Below, in pieces: positions 1 through 7,816 of a DNA stretch of 24,928 nucleotides. The DNA lies in assembly GCA_964519245.1 (NCBI GenBank), contig CAZFLK010000073.1:1-24928 (forward strand), given 5' to 3'. Each line of letters begins with the position of its first letter. The first letter of the stretch is position 1. The notes under the pieces are model-generated. The model saw only the letters and a program-made list of their open reading frames with translations, searched no databases and was not told where the DNA came from. The DNA is from JAYPEY01 sp964519245 (GTDB lineage: Bacteria > Verrucomicrobiota > Verrucomicrobiia > Limisphaerales > JAYPEY01). Both the position numbers and the translations under genes were made by a program.

Positions 1-863
1 TAATTGATATGGTTCAGGGCTCGGATGATCTCCTCGAAGTCGACGGAGCCGCGGCCGAGAGAGCGGAAGTCCCAGGAGCGACGGGCGTCGCCAAAGTTGG
101 TGTGGCCGCCGAAGACGCCGGCTTCGGTCGGGATCGGCGAGGAGTAGGCGTCCTTCATGTGGACATGGTAGATGCGGTCGCTGAATTTGTGGATGAACTT
201 CACGTAGTCCACATTCTGATAGACGAGGTGGGACGGGTCGTAGTTGAAGCCGAATTCATCGCGGTTTCCGATGGCGTTGAGCGCTGTTTCTGCGCTGGCG
301 ATGTCAAAGGCGATTTCAGTGGGGTGGACTTCGAGGCCGAACTTGACGCCGGCGGACTTGAACTCATCCATGATCGGGTTCCAGCGGTCGGCGAAGTCGG
401 CGAAGCCATCCTCGATGGCCGAGGGGCTGACCGGTGGGAAGCTGTAGAGGTAGGGCCAGATGCTGGATCCGGTGAAGCCGTTGACAACGCTGACGCCGAG
501 ATTTTTGGCGGCGTGCGCGGTCTTCATCATTTCTTCGGCGGCGCGTTTTTGCACGTCCTCAGGCTTGCCATCGCCCCAGACGTGCGGGGGGAGGATGGCC
601 TGGTGGCGCGCGTCGATCTTGTCGCAGACGGCCTGTCCGGCGAGGTGGTTGGAAATGGCCCAGGTCTTGAGTCCGTGTTTGGCGAGAATTTCGTGACGGC
701 TGTCGCAGTAGGCCTTGTCTTCGGCGCCCTTGACCGGATCGAAGTGGTCGCCCCAGCAGGCGAGTTCGATGCCGTCATAGCCGAAGGCGGCGGCTTTTTC
801 AGCCATGACTTCAAGGGTGAGATCGGCCCATTGGCCGGTAAACAATGTAACGTTGCGTGCCAT
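1..863 (-). CDS. Sugar phosphate isomerase/epimerase (TIM barrel), 3' end off the window
   Basis: The minus-strand frame opens with ATG at 861-863 and stays open for 287 codons to the left edge, so the C-terminus is missing. The product resembles the xylose isomerase-like AP-endonuclease family 2 barrels that isomerise or epimerise sugars or inositol derivatives. Supporting motifs are an early GYDGIELACWGDH strand, LEVHPTE near residue 195, NYDPSHLVYQ and HVHMKDA; their Glu, Asp and His residues are the usual divalent-metal ligands. There is no signal peptide, so it should be cytoplasmic. It is divergent from guaA across a 217-base spacer holding two hairpins. The weak AAGGA upstream is rather far from the ATG, so the start rests mainly on where the protein fold begins. 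The substrate cannot be told from sequence. Only the family assignment is firm. Confidence 0.88.
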   Translation of the reverse strand, partial: MARNVTLFTGQWADLTLEVMAEKAAAFGYDGIELACWGDHFDPVKGAEDKAYCDSRHEILAKHGLKTWAISNHLAGQAVCDKIDARHQAILPPHVWGDGKPEDVQKRAAEEMMKTAHAAKNLGVSVVNGFTGSSIWPYLYSFPPVSPSAIEDGFADFADRWNPIMDEFKSAGVKFGLEVHPTEIAFDIASAETALNAIGNRDEFGFNYDPSHLVYQNVDYVKFIHKFSDRIYHVHMKDAYSSPIPTEAGVFGGHTNFGDARRSWDFRSLGRGSVDFEEIIRALNHIN

Positions 864-896
864 AAACGATGCGGTTGTATTCCTTCAGGTGTAGGC

Positions 897-932
897 GGCG
901 GGGATTCCTGTCTCAGAAGACAGCAACCCGCC
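897..932 (-). promoter_or_regulatory. Interrupted hairpin in the leader of the isomerase gene
   Basis: CTGTCT (908-913) and AGACAG (918-923) form a perfect 6-bp stem with a 4-base loop. GGCGGG (897-902) and CCCGCC (927-932) extend it as an outer stem across small internal loops. It lies 34-69 bases upstream of the isomerase ATG, so it would be in the 5' leader if transcription starts further up. No riboswitch class was recognised. The structure is read by eye and not folded. Confidence 0.35.
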
Positions 933-947
933 GAGCCCGGCGTTTAT

Positions 948-996
948 CCCAGAGCCCGCCGGAGCTGTCAATGTTGCATATTTTGCGGGCTCTGGG
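948..996. repeat. 12-bp perfect inverted repeat between isomerase and guaA
   Basis: CCCAGAGCCCGC (948-959) is matched exactly by its reverse complement GCGGGCTCTGGG (985-996), with an AT-richer 25-base loop (960-984). It sits between two divergent genes, 85 bases before the guaA ATG. It could be an operator dyad spanning a promoter, a leader hairpin of guaA, or a factor-independent-like stem. No T-run follows on either strand, which argues against a classical terminator. Confidence 0.55.
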
Positions 997-1080
997 CGGG
1001 GAGGGAAGGGCGGTCGATCAGTCTGTTTTTTTCTCGCCAAGCGTTTGGATCGGCGGCACAAAATCCTTCCTTCATTTTTC

Positions 1081-2622
1081 ATGACTGAACAAATCGTCAT
1101 CCTTGATTTCGGGTCACAGTATACGCAGGTCATCGCACGTCGCATTCGCGAATGCCATGTCTACTCGGTGATCCTTCCCTACAACACGCCGGCGAAGGAG
1201 ATTGCCGCGCTGAAGCCGGCGGGACTGATCCTCTCAGGGGGGCCGTCCAGCGTCTACGCGGATGCGGCGCCGCATGCCGATCCCGGTGTTTTCAAGCTCA
1301 AGGTTCCCGTGCTGGGGATCTGCTATGGGTTGCAGTTGATGGCTCATTCTCTGAAGGGCAAGGTGGAGCCGAGTGAGAAGCGGGAATTCGGGAAGGGCAC
1401 ACTGACGGTGAAGGACAAGTCTTGTTCCTTGTTCAAGGGCTTGCCCAAGGCATTGCAGGTTTGGAATTCGCACGGAGATCGTTTGACGAAGCTGCCGGCC
1501 GGATTCAAGGCGGTCGCCACCACGGACAATTCACCGAATGCGGCGGTGGAGCATCGCGCCAAGAAGATGTACGGTCTTCAGTTTCATCCGGAGGTTGTGC
1601 ATACGCCCAAGGGGATGCGGCTTATCGAGAATTTTGTGCATGGCATCTGTGGTTGCGGCAAGACCTGGACGATGCGCGGCTACATCGAGCAGGCGGTCGA
1701 CGAGATCCGCAAGCAGGTGGGTGATGACGAGGTGATCCTGGGGCTTAGCGGCGGGGTGGACTCAAGCGTGACCGCCGCGTTGTTGCACAAGGCGATCGGA
1801 GATCAGTTGACCTGCATCTTTGTGGACAACGGATTGCTTCGGGCCAACGAGGTGCGGGCGGTGAACGATCTCTTTGCCACGCACTTCCACATTCGGCTCA
1901 AGACGGCTCGAACGGCCAACGAGTTCCTGCGCAAGCTCAAGGGCGTCACAAGTCCGGAGCGCAAGCGCAAGATCATCGGACGCACCTTCATCGATGTCTT
2001 TCAGCGCGAGTCGAAGAAGATCAAGAAGGCGAAGTTCCTGGCCCAGGGAACCTTGTATCCGGACGTGATCGAATCCGTGCCGATCGATGGCAACCCGGCG
2101 GCGTTGATCAAGAGCCATCACAACGTCGGCGGACTTCCCAAGAAGATGAAGCTGGAGTTGGTGGAGCCGCTGAAGTGTTTGTTCAAGGATGAGGTCCGCG
2201 AATTGGGATTGGCCTTGGGGATGCCCAAGGAGATGATTTTTCGGCAGCCGTTTCCGGGGCCGGGTTTGGCTGTGCGCATTCTGGGCGACGTGACCAAGGC
2301 ACGGTGTGACGTGTTGCGGAAGGCGGATCTGATCGTGATCGAGGAGATGAAGAAGAGCGGCTGGTATTACAAGGTCTGGCAGAGTTTTGCGGTTTTGTTG
2401 CCGGTTCGCAGCGTCGGGGTGATGGGAGATGAACGGACCTATGAAAACACCATTGCAATTCGCGTGGTGGAGTCGAAGGACGGCATGACGGCGGACTGGG
2501 TGAGGCTTCCGGGCGAGTTGCTGGAGACGATGTCCAACCGCATCATCAACGAGGTCAAGGGCGTGAACCGGGTCTGTCTGGATATCTCCAGCAAACCGCC
2601 TGCGACGATCGAGTGGGAGTAA
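1081..2622 (+). CDS. guaA: GMP synthase, glutamine-hydrolysing
   Basis: This 513-residue protein converts XMP to GMP using glutamine and ATP, in the cytoplasm. The N-terminal class I glutamine amidotransferase domain has the nucleophile Cys81 in GICYGLQ and the partners His169 and Glu171 in FHPEV. The ATP-pyrophosphatase domain carries the P-loop LSGGVDSSV (222-230), followed by the C-terminal dimerisation domain ending KPPATIEWE, the family's normal end. Length is usual for bacteria. The ATG at 1081 gives the standard start MTEQIVILDFGSQ; an in-frame TTG at 1045 would add 12 unrelated residues and was not used. No clear ribosome site precedes the ATG. The stop is TAA, 21 bases before the end of the convergent glycosyltransferase gene, with no evident terminator between them. 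Confidence 0.98.
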   Translation: MTEQIVILDFGSQYTQVIARRIRECHVYSVILPYNTPAKEIAALKPAGLILSGGPSSVYADAAPHADPGVFKLKVPVLGICYGLQLMAHSLKGKVEPSEKREFGKGTLTVKDKSCSLFKGLPKALQVWNSHGDRLTKLPAGFKAVATTDNSPNAAVEHRAKKMYGLQFHPEVVHTPKGMRLIENFVHGICGCGKTWTMRGYIEQAVDEIRKQVGDDEVILGLSGGVDSSVTAALLHKAIGDQLTCIFVDNGLLRANEVRAVNDLFATHFHIRLKTARTANEFLRKLKGVTSPERKRKIIGRTFIDVFQRESKKIKKAKFLAQGTLYPDVIESVPIDGNPAALIKSHHNVGGLPKKMKLELVEPLKCLFKDEVRELGLALGMPKEMIFRQPFPGPGLAVRILGDVTKARCDVLRKADLIVIEEMKKSGWYYKVWQSFAVLLPVRSVGVMGDERTYENTIAIRVVESKDGMTADWVRLPGELLETMSNRIINEVKGVNRVCLDISSKPPATIEWE

Positions 2623-2643
2623 TTGGCCGGAACGTTCCCGCTC

Positions 2644-3582
2644 TCAGAGCAGTTTCGACGTCGCCTCCAAGACCTGATCCACATCGATGCCGCTCAGCCC
2701 GGGGCCGCCGTGGAGGAGTGTCATGGACTCGCTGACAGGGCGCCAGATATCGGCGTTGGTGGGACCCCAGAGAACGACGCCGGGAAGACCCGTTGCCGCG
2801 GCCAGATGGGTGAGACCCGAGTCGTGTCCGAGAAATCCGCGGCAATGTCTCAACCAGCGGGCTATCTCGGCCAGGGGGCGGCTGCGCAGGGTCAGCCTGC
2901 GTTCTTCCGGCAGCGCGTGTGCGAGGCGGTCGAGGCGATCGCCCTCTGATTCGCCGCCCACGATCAGAAGGTTGGCGTCGGTGGATTCAACGATGCTCTG
3001 GAGCAGCGAATGCCAGTTGTCCTCGGCCCAGTTCTTGGAGTCGCTGCCGCTGCCGGGATGGACGGCAATCCAGGAGGGCGAATCTTCCGCCAGGGGCCGC
3101 GCTTCATCGGCGTCCCAAGGAGCGACGTCGATTCTGGGCGTGACGTCCGCATCGAAAATGGCGAGTCGTTCGAGCGGCTTGAGGAACGTCTGAGTGGCGT
3201 GAAGCGAGGCTTTCTCGTCCGGACGGTGCGGCCCCTCGTGAAACTGGGCCAGGGAGCAACGGCTGATATTGTTGCGAAAGATCTGATCCGGGTCGTACAG
3301 GTAGGAGACAATGATGTTGAATTCCTCGAAGAACGCGGACTGGGCAGGGTCCAGATCTCCGTTGCGGGCGAAGAATCCCGCCAGGGGGCGCGCGTCGATG
3401 GGGTGCGCGGCGTCGACCAGGCCGCCGACTTCGGCGATCTGCACGATATGGGGGTAGCCGAGGACCTCAATCCTGGTCAGGGGAAACATCTTTCGGAGCG
3501 CGGAGAGGACCGGGAGGGTCAGGACAAAATCGCCGATCGCGCCGCCGCGGATGACCAGGATTTTGCCTTGAGTCCCGCTCAT
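2644..3582 (-). CDS. Glycosyltransferase family 9 (heptosyltransferase-like)
   Basis: The 312-residue protein belongs to the GT9 family, which transfers ADP-heptose or related sugars onto lipopolysaccharide core at the inner face of the inner membrane. Visible signs are the N-terminal motif IRGGAIGDFVLTLPVLSALR typical of WaaC/WaaF/WaaQ proteins, HPGSGSDSKNWAEDNW in the second Rossmann domain, and GHDSGLTHLAAATGLPGVVL followed by WGPTN near the C-terminus, the nucleotide-sugar site. The ATG at 3582 overlaps the TGA of the upstream membrane-protein gene by four bases (ATGA), implying translational coupling. A longer reading frame exists upstream but lies inside the neighbour. The acceptor is unknown, and specificity for heptose is inference. 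It suggests an outer membrane with a glycolipid. Confidence 0.9.
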   Translation of the reverse strand: MSGTQGKILVIRGGAIGDFVLTLPVLSALRKMFPLTRIEVLGYPHIVQIAEVGGLVDAAHPIDARPLAGFFARNGDLDPAQSAFFEEFNIIVSYLYDPDQIFRNNISRCSLAQFHEGPHRPDEKASLHATQTFLKPLERLAIFDADVTPRIDVAPWDADEARPLAEDSPSWIAVHPGSGSDSKNWAEDNWHSLLQSIVESTDANLLIVGGESEGDRLDRLAHALPEERRLTLRSRPLAEIARWLRHCRGFLGHDSGLTHLAAATGLPGVVLWGPTNADIWRPVSESMTLLHGGPGLSGIDVDQVLEATSKLL

Positions 3583-4127
3583 GCGCCCCGAAACACGGTC
3601 AGGCCCAAAATGATCAACAGCAGCCCGAAACCGGCCTTGATGCCGGCGAAGAGCTTCAAACGTTGTAGGTCGGCGACGGCCCAGTTGATGAGATCGCGCA
3701 GGCGCCAGGGGGATATGGTCCACCACATTCCCGCGAGAATCATGACATAGGCCCAAACCGAGAACATCAGGCGCCACTGGGTGTCCGCCCAGCGGGAAAG
3801 GTCGAGGACGTACTTGGCGAGCAGCATCAGGATGATGGCCAAGCCGCGGACCGGCAGGAAGTCGGTCACGTAGATGCAGGTCATGATGCCGACCGCTCCG
3901 AAGCCAATCATCATCGGCTTCTTGAGGGCGAGGAAATCGTCGGTCTGCTCCAGATTCAGGTTGTAGAGAAACCAGACCGTGGCGAGCCCCATCAGCACGT
4001 AGCCGAGCGGGAGGTTCCGGGGGAAACGGGGCGCGAGCTTCTGCGCGATCCCCGGGTTCAGAAAGACGTAGCCGTTGGCCGCGGCCGAGACGATGCCCAA
4101 CAGGATGCTGAAGGTCGCTAGAGTCAT
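3579..4127 (-). CDS. Unknown multi-pass membrane protein
   Basis: This 182-residue protein is not recognised as any named family. It is strongly hydrophobic, with about five likely membrane segments: residues 1-20, 40-57, 72-88, 93-108, 122-138 and a last one near 165-180 (boundaries by eye, one may not span). Between segments lie short charged loops such as NLEQTDDFLALKKP. It begins 7 bases after the miaB stop and overlaps the GT9 start by four bases, so it sits in the middle of a tight three-gene unit. That position next to a glycosyltransferase suggests an envelope role, but this is guilt by association only. Composition matches its neighbours and nothing suggests transfer. Confidence 0.8.
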   Translation of the reverse strand: MTLATFSILLGIVSAAANGYVFLNPGIAQKLAPRFPRNLPLGYVLMGLATVWFLYNLNLEQTDDFLALKKPMMIGFGAVGIMTCIYVTDFLPVRGLAIILMLLAKYVLDLSRWADTQWRLMFSVWAYVMILAGMWWTISPWRLRDLINWAVADLQRLKLFAGIKAGFGLLLIILGLTVFRGA

Positions 4128-4134
4128 TGGGAAA

Positions 4135-5493
4135 TCAGTCGAGATTGACGATGGCGGGATCCCCGTAGAGCGTGAAGGATCCGGCGCGGGTGATCTTGAC
4201 GTCCATCAGTTGTCCGATATGGCGCTCGGCTCCCTCGAAGACGACGATCTTGTTGGAGCGCGTTCGGCCGGAGAGGCGTTCCGGGTTCTTGCGGCTGGGG
4301 CCTTCGACCAGGATCTGATAGGTCTCGCCGACGCAACGTTGGTAACGTTCCGATCCTTGGCGATTCATCAGCTCGAGCAGTCGGGAGTGCCGCTCGTCGA
4401 TCACCTCCTGCGGCAACTGGTCCGGCATTTTCTCGGCTGGGGTGTCGCGCCGCTGGGAGTATTTGAAGATGAAGGCCTGATCGAATTGGGCCTCTTCCAC
4501 CAGACTGAGGGTTTGTTCGAAATCCTCATCCGTTTCGCCCGGGAAGCCGACGATGATGTCGGTGCCAACGCCGATGCCGGGCGCGGTCAGGCGAAGCTTC
4601 CGGACGATATCCAGGAACTTTTCCCGGGTGTAGATCCGATGCATGAGGCGGAGGATGCGATTGCTGCCGCTTTGCACGGGGAGGTGGGCGTGTTCGCAGA
4701 GCTTGGGCAAGCGGCCATAGGCCTCGATCAGGTCGTCTCCGTAGCCCTTGGGGTGGGGCGAGGTGAAGCGGATGCGTTCCAAGCCGTCGATTTCGTGCAC
4801 GGCCTCCAGCAGTTGGACGAAGGCGGATTTGCCATCCTTTTTGGGATAGTCGCGGCGGCCGTAACTGTTGACGATCTGGCCCAACAGGGTGATTTCTCGC
4901 ACGCCTTTGTCGACCAGTTCGCGGCATTCGTCGACGATTTCGTCGATGGAGCGGCAGCGTTCGAGTCCGCGGGTGTAGGGGACGATGCAGAAGGTGCAGA
5001 ACTGGTTGCAGCCCTGCATGATGCTGACGAAGGCGGTGACGGACTTGTCGTCGCCGGAACCGGCCAACAGGTGTTCGCGGATGGTTCCCTCGCTGCCTTC
5101 CTCGGCCTCGGTGTCCACCACCTTGTCGCGCTTCTTCGCGAGCAACTCGTCGAGGTATTCCCCGGTGCGATGAAACTTCTGGGTTCCGAGAACGAGGTCG
5201 ACGTCCGGGAGTTTGTCGATGAGTTCCTCGCCGCGGCTTTGGGCCATGCAGCCCATGAAGCCGAGCACGACATTGGGGCGGCTGCGGCGGGTTTCGGCGG
5301 CGAGGTTCTGCATCTTGCCGATGGCCTTCTGTTCGGCGGAGTCCCGCACGCTGCAGGTGTTCAGCAGGATGACGTCCGCCGCGTGTTCGGACGCGGCGAC
5401 GGAGTAGCCTTTCGAAACGAGTTGGGCCGCGACCGCTTCGGAGTCGCGCTCGTTCATCTGGCAACCGTAAGTTTTGATATAGACGCTGGGCAT
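4135..5493 (-). CDS. miaB: tRNA-2-methylthio-N6-dimethylallyladenosine synthase
   Basis: The 452-residue radical-SAM methylthiotransferase adds the 2-methylthio group to i6A37 of tRNAs. Three N-terminal cysteines for the auxiliary 4Fe-4S cluster are seen at Cys11 (TYGCQMNERDSE), Cys47 (NTCSVRDSAEQK) and Cys82 (MGCMAQ). The radical-SAM triad is Cys162, Cys166 and Cys169 in GCNQFCTFCIVPYTRG. A TRAM domain follows at the C-terminus (about 385-450). The YGCQMN plus NTCSVRD pattern favours MiaB over RimO or MtaB. The ATG at 5493 gives the canonical MPSVYIKTYGC start; the frame is open for 25 more codons but those are Arg/Ser-rich non-family sequence. It heads a minus-strand unit with the membrane protein and GT9 genes and is divergent from the symporter pair. 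Confidence 0.96.
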   Translation of the reverse strand: MPSVYIKTYGCQMNERDSEAVAAQLVSKGYSVAASEHAADVILLNTCSVRDSAEQKAIGKMQNLAAETRRSRPNVVLGFMGCMAQSRGEELIDKLPDVDLVLGTQKFHRTGEYLDELLAKKRDKVVDTEAEEGSEGTIREHLLAGSGDDKSVTAFVSIMQGCNQFCTFCIVPYTRGLERCRSIDEIVDECRELVDKGVREITLLGQIVNSYGRRDYPKKDGKSAFVQLLEAVHEIDGLERIRFTSPHPKGYGDDLIEAYGRLPKLCEHAHLPVQSGSNRILRLMHRIYTREKFLDIVRKLRLTAPGIGVGTDIIVGFPGETDEDFEQTLSLVEEAQFDQAFIFKYSQRRDTPAEKMPDQLPQEVIDERHSRLLELMNRQGSERYQRCVGETYQILVEGPSRKNPERLSGRTRSNKIVVFEGAERHIGQLMDVKITRAGSFTLYGDPAIVNLD

Positions 5494-5563
5494 GGGAGGC
5501 CGACAGGAGCGGGAGAACCTACGGCGCCGAAAAACCGATGAAAAGCGCGAAAAAGGTCCGCCA

Positions 5564-5600
5564 GACAATCGTTGTCAGCCCCATGAAGGTCTGCTAAACA
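5564..5600 (+). promoter_or_regulatory. Possible promoter with overlapping dyad for the symporter pair
   Basis: TTGTCA (5572-5577), a 17-base spacer and TAAACA (5595-5600) form a weak sigma-70-like promoter about 40 bases before the DUF4212 ATG. The -35 half overlaps a short dyad, GACAA-TCG-TTGTC (5564-5576), that could bind a regulator. The -10 match is poor (three of six), so this is a suggestion only. Confidence 0.3.
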
Positions 5601-5639
5601 AGCCGGTCTCAACGGCCGTTCCCATTTCACTGAACACCC

Positions 5640-5960
5640 ATGTCCACTGACGAAAAACACCGACAATACTGGCGGACGAACGTCAAGGTCCTCTCGGCCT
5701 TGCTGTGCGTCTGGTTCCTGTTCTCCTGCGTGCTGCCGATCTTTCTGGTCGAGAGGTTGAACGAGGTGACCTTCGCGGGATTCAAGCTGGGGTTCTGGAT
5801 TTCGCAGCAGGGATCCATCATTGTCTTCATTTTCCTGATCCTGGGCTATGCGATCATCATGCGGAAAGTGGATGCCGCCCACGGAGTGGATGAGCATGGG
5901 AAGTTGATTGGAGGGAAGCCGGACGGTTCCGGCGAGGAAGGCAAGGGAGGTGCGGCATGA
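5640..5960 (+). CDS. DUF4212 small subunit of sodium:solute symporter
   Basis: This 106-residue protein matches the DUF4212 family, small two-helix partners encoded directly before VC_2705-type sodium:solute symporters. It starts MSTDEKHRQYWRTNVKV, with the conserved charged and aromatic lead-in, then has helix 1 (about 15-38, LLCVWFLFSCVLPIFLV), the GFKLGFWISQQGSI linker, and helix 2 (about 56-74). The tail is hydrophilic and Gly/Lys-rich. Its TGA overlaps the ATG of the symporter by four bases, and a good GGGAGGT ribosome site for the symporter lies inside its last codons. The two are almost surely made in a fixed ratio. The family role as a required membrane subunit is inferred from consistent pairing. 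Confidence 0.9.
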   Translation: MSTDEKHRQYWRTNVKVLSALLCVWFLFSCVLPIFLVERLNEVTFAGFKLGFWISQQGSIIVFIFLILGYAIIMRKVDAAHGVDEHGKLIGGKPDGSGEEGKGGAA

Positions 5961-7735
5961 CGCAGGCTGTCTGGAACTGGATTTTCGTGCTGGCGAGTTT
6001 CGGGTTGTATATCGGCATCGCGATTTGGAGCCGGGTGCGCAGCACCAAGGGCTTCTACGTGGCGGACCAAGGGGTCCCGACGGTCCTGAACGGCATGGCC
6101 ACCGGCGCGGACTGGATGAGCGCCGCCTCATTCCTGGGGATGGCCGGGTTGATTTCGGTGATGGGCTACACGGGCTCGATGTATCTGATCGGGTGGACGG
6201 GCGGTTATGTGTTGTTGGCCATGTTGCTGGCGCCCTACCTCCGAAAGTTCGGCAAGTTCACGGTGCCGGACTTTATTGGCGACCGCTACTATTCCTCTGC
6301 GGCCCGCGGCGTGGCGGTCTTTTGCGCGATCTTTGTCTCGTTCACCTATGTCTGCGGTCAGATGCGCGGCGTGGGCATTGTCTTTGCCAACCTGCTGGGA
6401 TGGAAGATCACGCCGGGGGTTTTGGTGGGCATGGGCATTGTTTTTTTCTATGCGACGCTTGGGGGGATGAAGGGCATCACCTACACCCAGGTGGCGCAAT
6501 ACTGCGTGTTGATCTGCGCCTTCGTGATTCCGGCGGTGGGCATCTCCTTTCAGATGACGGGAAATCCGATACCGCAGATGGGCTTCGGGTCCCAGATCGC
6601 CAGCGGCGACAATGCGGGGCTGTTCCTGCTGGAGGCGTTGGACAAGATCCACGCTGAACTGGGCTTGCCCGAGTATACGGGAGCCTTTGTGGCCGGGAAG
6701 AAATCCATGATCGATGTGTTTGCCATTACCTTCGCCCTGATGGTGGGCACGGCGGGGTTGCCGCACGTGATCATCCGCTTCTACACCGTGAAGACGGTCC
6801 AGGCGGCGCGCTGGAGCGCCTTTTGGGCCCTGTTGTTCATTGGCATTCTCTATACGACGGCTCCGGCGGTCGGCGCCTTTGCCCGGGTCAATCTGTTGCA
6901 GACCACGCACAACAAGCCCTACGAGCAGGTTCCCGAGTGGTTCAAGAAATGGGAGAGCTCCGGCTTGATTGCCTGGGCGGACAAGAATGGCGACGGCCTG
7001 ATCCAGTTTGGCGGCGGCGCTGCGTTTGCCGGCAAGCCGACGTTCGAGGAAGGGGACAAGCGCGGAGATCACGGACAGCGGTTGGTCACCAACGACCTGA
7101 CCGAGGGCGCCAACGAGCTTTATGTGGATCGCGACATCATGGTGTTGGCGAATCCGGAGATTGCGAAGCTCCCGGCGTGGGTGGTGGCCTTGGTCGCCGC
7201 CGGTGGTCTGGCGGCCGCGCTTTCCACGGCGGCCGGTTTGTTGTTGGTGATTTCCTCATCGGTTTCCCATGACCTGTTCAAGCGCATGCTGAAGCCGGAC
7301 ATGACCGAGACCGAGGAGTTGCGCTACGCGCGGATTGCGGCGGCGGTGGCCGTTGCGATTGCGGGTTGGTTCGGCATTCATCCGCCGGACTACGTGGCGG
7401 CCTTGGTGGCCTTTGCCTTTGGTCTGGCGGCGAGCAGCTTCTTCCCGGCCATCATTCTGGGCATCTTCAGCAAGCGGACCTCCAAGGAGGCGGCGATTGC
7501 GGGCATGCTGACGGGCATCCTTTTCACGGCAAGTTATATCATCTACTTCAAGTTCATCAACACCGAGGCCAACACGGCAGACAACTGGCTTTTCGGGATC
7601 AGTCCGGAGGGCATCGGCACGGTGGGAATGCTCCTGAATTTCGGGGTCACGCTGACGGTGACGCAGTTCACGTCCGCGCCGCCGGAGGCGATCCAGGACG
7701 AGGTCGAGCGCTTGCGCTACCCTAGCGAGGATTGA
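5957..7735 (+). CDS. Sodium:solute symporter, VC_2705 type
   Basis: This 592-residue multi-pass inner membrane protein belongs to the sodium:solute symporter (SSSF) family, close to acetate and other short organic anion carriers such as ActP. About 13 helices are expected. Family signatures include NGMATGADWMSAASFLGMAG in helix 2-3, KFTVPDFIGDRYYS, GQMRGVGIVFANLLG, MVGTAGLPHVIIRFYTV, and GGLAAALSTAAGLLLVISSS near residue 420. A long extramembrane loop (about 310-400) contains DKNGDGLIQF (342-351), which looks like the start of an EF-hand calcium loop. Translation is coupled to the DUF4212 gene by ATGA, preceded by GGGAGGT. The substrate is not determined; acetate or a similar carboxylate is a reasonable guess. 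It ends at TGA, followed by a strong hairpin. Confidence 0.95.
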   Translation: MTQAVWNWIFVLASFGLYIGIAIWSRVRSTKGFYVADQGVPTVLNGMATGADWMSAASFLGMAGLISVMGYTGSMYLIGWTGGYVLLAMLLAPYLRKFGKFTVPDFIGDRYYSSAARGVAVFCAIFVSFTYVCGQMRGVGIVFANLLGWKITPGVLVGMGIVFFYATLGGMKGITYTQVAQYCVLICAFVIPAVGISFQMTGNPIPQMGFGSQIASGDNAGLFLLEALDKIHAELGLPEYTGAFVAGKKSMIDVFAITFALMVGTAGLPHVIIRFYTVKTVQAARWSAFWALLFIGILYTTAPAVGAFARVNLLQTTHNKPYEQVPEWFKKWESSGLIAWADKNGDGLIQFGGGAAFAGKPTFEEGDKRGDHGQRLVTNDLTEGANELYVDRDIMVLANPEIAKLPAWVVALVAAGGLAAALSTAAGLLLVISSSVSHDLFKRMLKPDMTETEELRYARIAAAVAVAIAGWFGIHPPDYVAALVAFAFGLAASSFFPAIILGIFSKRTSKEAAIAGMLTGILFTASYIIYFKFINTEANTADNWLFGISPEGIGTVGMLLNFGVTLTVTQFTSAPPEAIQDEVERLRYPSED

Positions 7736-7756
7736 TTGGCGTCGCCCCAGGAACAA

Positions 7757-7781
7757 GTCCGCCGAGCGGGGCTCGGCGGAC
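7757..7781. terminator. Bidirectional hairpin terminator between convergent genes
   Basis: GTCCGCCGAGC (7757-7767), GGG loop, GCTCGGCGGAC (7771-7781) make a perfect 11-bp GC-rich stem. It lies 22 bases after the symporter stop and 36 bases beyond the end of the converging cbb3 cluster. There is no T-tract, so termination may be by hairpin alone or Rho-assisted. Confidence 0.75.
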
Positions 7782-7816
7782 GGCGTGAAGCGTCTCCAGA
7801 GGAGGATTGGTGGAGG

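Noticed and set aside
1045..1080. TTG start giving guaA 12 more residues
   Set aside because: The family starts at the MTEQIVILDFGSQ position; the added residues have no similarity.
2623..2643. Terminator between guaA and the convergent GT9 gene
   Set aside because: Only a short palindrome without a usable loop spans the GT9 stop at about 2640-2650.
4075..5541. 488-codon open frame on the plus strand
   Set aside because: Antisense shadow of miaB; low-complexity Ala/Gly/Asp/Val composition and no motifs.
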